Below are positions 4,814 to 5,262 of a stretch of 5,262 nucleotides of DNA, one piece after another; positions within the stretch are counted from its first letter, which is position 1, and each line of letters opens with the position of its first letter. The DNA is from Verrucomicrobia bacterium UBA1727. Its GTDB lineage: Bacteria; Verrucomicrobiota; Kiritimatiellia; RFP12; UBA1067. The notes beneath the pieces were generated by a model. The model was not told the DNA's origin. It did not search any database and was given only the letters and a program-made list of their open reading frames with translations. Made by a program: the position numbers and the translations under genes. The stretch is taken from NCBI GenBank assembly GCA_002315875.1, contig DCIL01000012.1, forward strand, positions 3,838-9,099, given 5' to 3'.

Positions 4814-5262
4814 TCAAGAGATGCGAAGCGTATTGCCAAGTTCTGTCAGACACTTTGACAGCTTCGCGAAGGTCCGTTCACGGTCTGCAACGGTCTTGAG
4901 TCCACACTCCCAAATGACGATGACATTCCAGCCCTTTTCCATCCACAGCTTCTCATGTTCCTGATCGCGGCGAACGTTGGCGCGAAACTTCGCATTCCAG
5001 AACGCCCTGTTCGTCTTCGGCGCAGTCGCCCGCGGACACTCCTCAGTCTGCACAAGCTTGCGTCCGTCCCACACCCAACCGTGATGATGCCAGAAACAAC
5101 CGCGAATCTCAATCAGCGTCCTCAGCTGCGGCAGAACGATGTCCGGATGCCCGACGATCCGCCTGTCGCAGACACGAAAGTGAAAGCCCTGCACATGCAA
5201 CCACTTACGGACGACGATCTCCGGAAGCGTATCACGTCCCCGTATCGCCGACATGATCTCCG
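4814..5262 (-). CDS. vsr: Vsr-type very-short-patch repair endonuclease, 5' end cut off
   Basis: Vsr nicks DNA beside T:G mismatches left by deamination of 5-methylcytosine. The frame runs off the right edge. The in-frame ATG at 5254 (MSAIRGRDT) corresponds to an internal family motif about 13 residues into E. coli Vsr, so roughly ten N-terminal residues are missing. Counting that Met as 1, visible hallmarks are E12, HPDIVLP (36-42; D38 matches the catalytic Asp), GCFWHHH (52-58), FWNAKFRANVRRD (85-97) and IWEC (114-117). The protein ends after about 146 visible residues. Two departures from the E. coli enzyme: Arg51 stands where the active-site His64 is expected before GCFW, and the zinc cysteine normally just after the HHH run is absent, with C73 after an insertion as a possible substitute. 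A DNA cytosine methyltransferase is the usual neighbour; none is in the window. The 66-bp gap to the phosphoesterase shows no terminator. Confidence 0.87.
   Translation of the reverse strand, partial: EIMSAIRGRDTLPEIVVRKWLHVQGFHFRVCDRRIVGHPDIVLPQLRTLIEIRGCFWHHHGWVWDGRKLVQTEECPRATAPKTNRAFWNAKFRANVRRDQEHEKLWMEKGWNVIVIWECGLKTVADRERTFAKLSKCLTELGNTLRIS

Overview
The window is a gene-dense, moderately GC-rich stretch of bacterial DNA with five protein-coding genes, all read on the minus strand. In transcription order (right to left) they are: a Vsr-type mismatch/very-short-patch repair endonuclease (N-terminus cut by the right edge), a calcineurin-like metallophosphoesterase of the MPPED/239FB type, a protein with two winged-helix domains resembling ArsR-type regulators, a large secreted right-handed beta-helix protein resembling glycoside hydrolase family 141, and an AlbA_2/Schlafen-domain protein with a RecG-like GHKL ATPase region (C-terminus cut by the left edge). 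No RNA gene, insertion sequence, transposase or CRISPR array is visible. The large exported beta-helix protein, of a kind abundant in polysaccharide-degrading Planctomycetota-Verrucomicrobiota-Kiritimatiellota-Lentisphaerota bacteria, suggests an organism of that broad group. This is an inference from protein style only.

The most striking structure is non-coding. Three copies of a 26-bp near-palindrome lie at 3912-3937, 3969-3994 and 4763-4788. Each has AATCC and GGATT outer arms, two variable bases inside each arm, and a 12-bp core ATATTATAATAT (one base changed in the middle copy). They are AT-rich islands in GC-rich surroundings. Two copies bracket the apparent promoter of the winged-helix gene; the third lies 15 bp before the phosphoesterase start and contains the only good -10 hexamer there. 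The simplest reading is a local regulon in which the winged-helix protein represses its own gene and the phosphoesterase gene. The site and protein are linked only by position; binding has not been shown.

Right part (4055-5262): Vsr and the phosphoesterase are separated by 66 bp holding the third palindrome. Middle (3885-4054): a 170-bp regulatory gap holding the first two palindromes and an extended -10 promoter. Left part (1-3884): the regulator, a 98-bp leader with two small hairpins, the beta-helix gene, and a 38-bp gap whose -10 region shares 13 identical bases with the regulator promoter and precedes the AlbA_2/ATPase gene.

How the genes work together is only partly clear. Vsr normally accompanies a 5-methylcytosine methyltransferase, which could lie beyond the right edge. 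AlbA_2/Schlafen ATPases are often found in accessory or defence-like regions. The phosphoesterase and the regulator look like a small controlled module between them. The beta-helix enzyme looks functionally unrelated.
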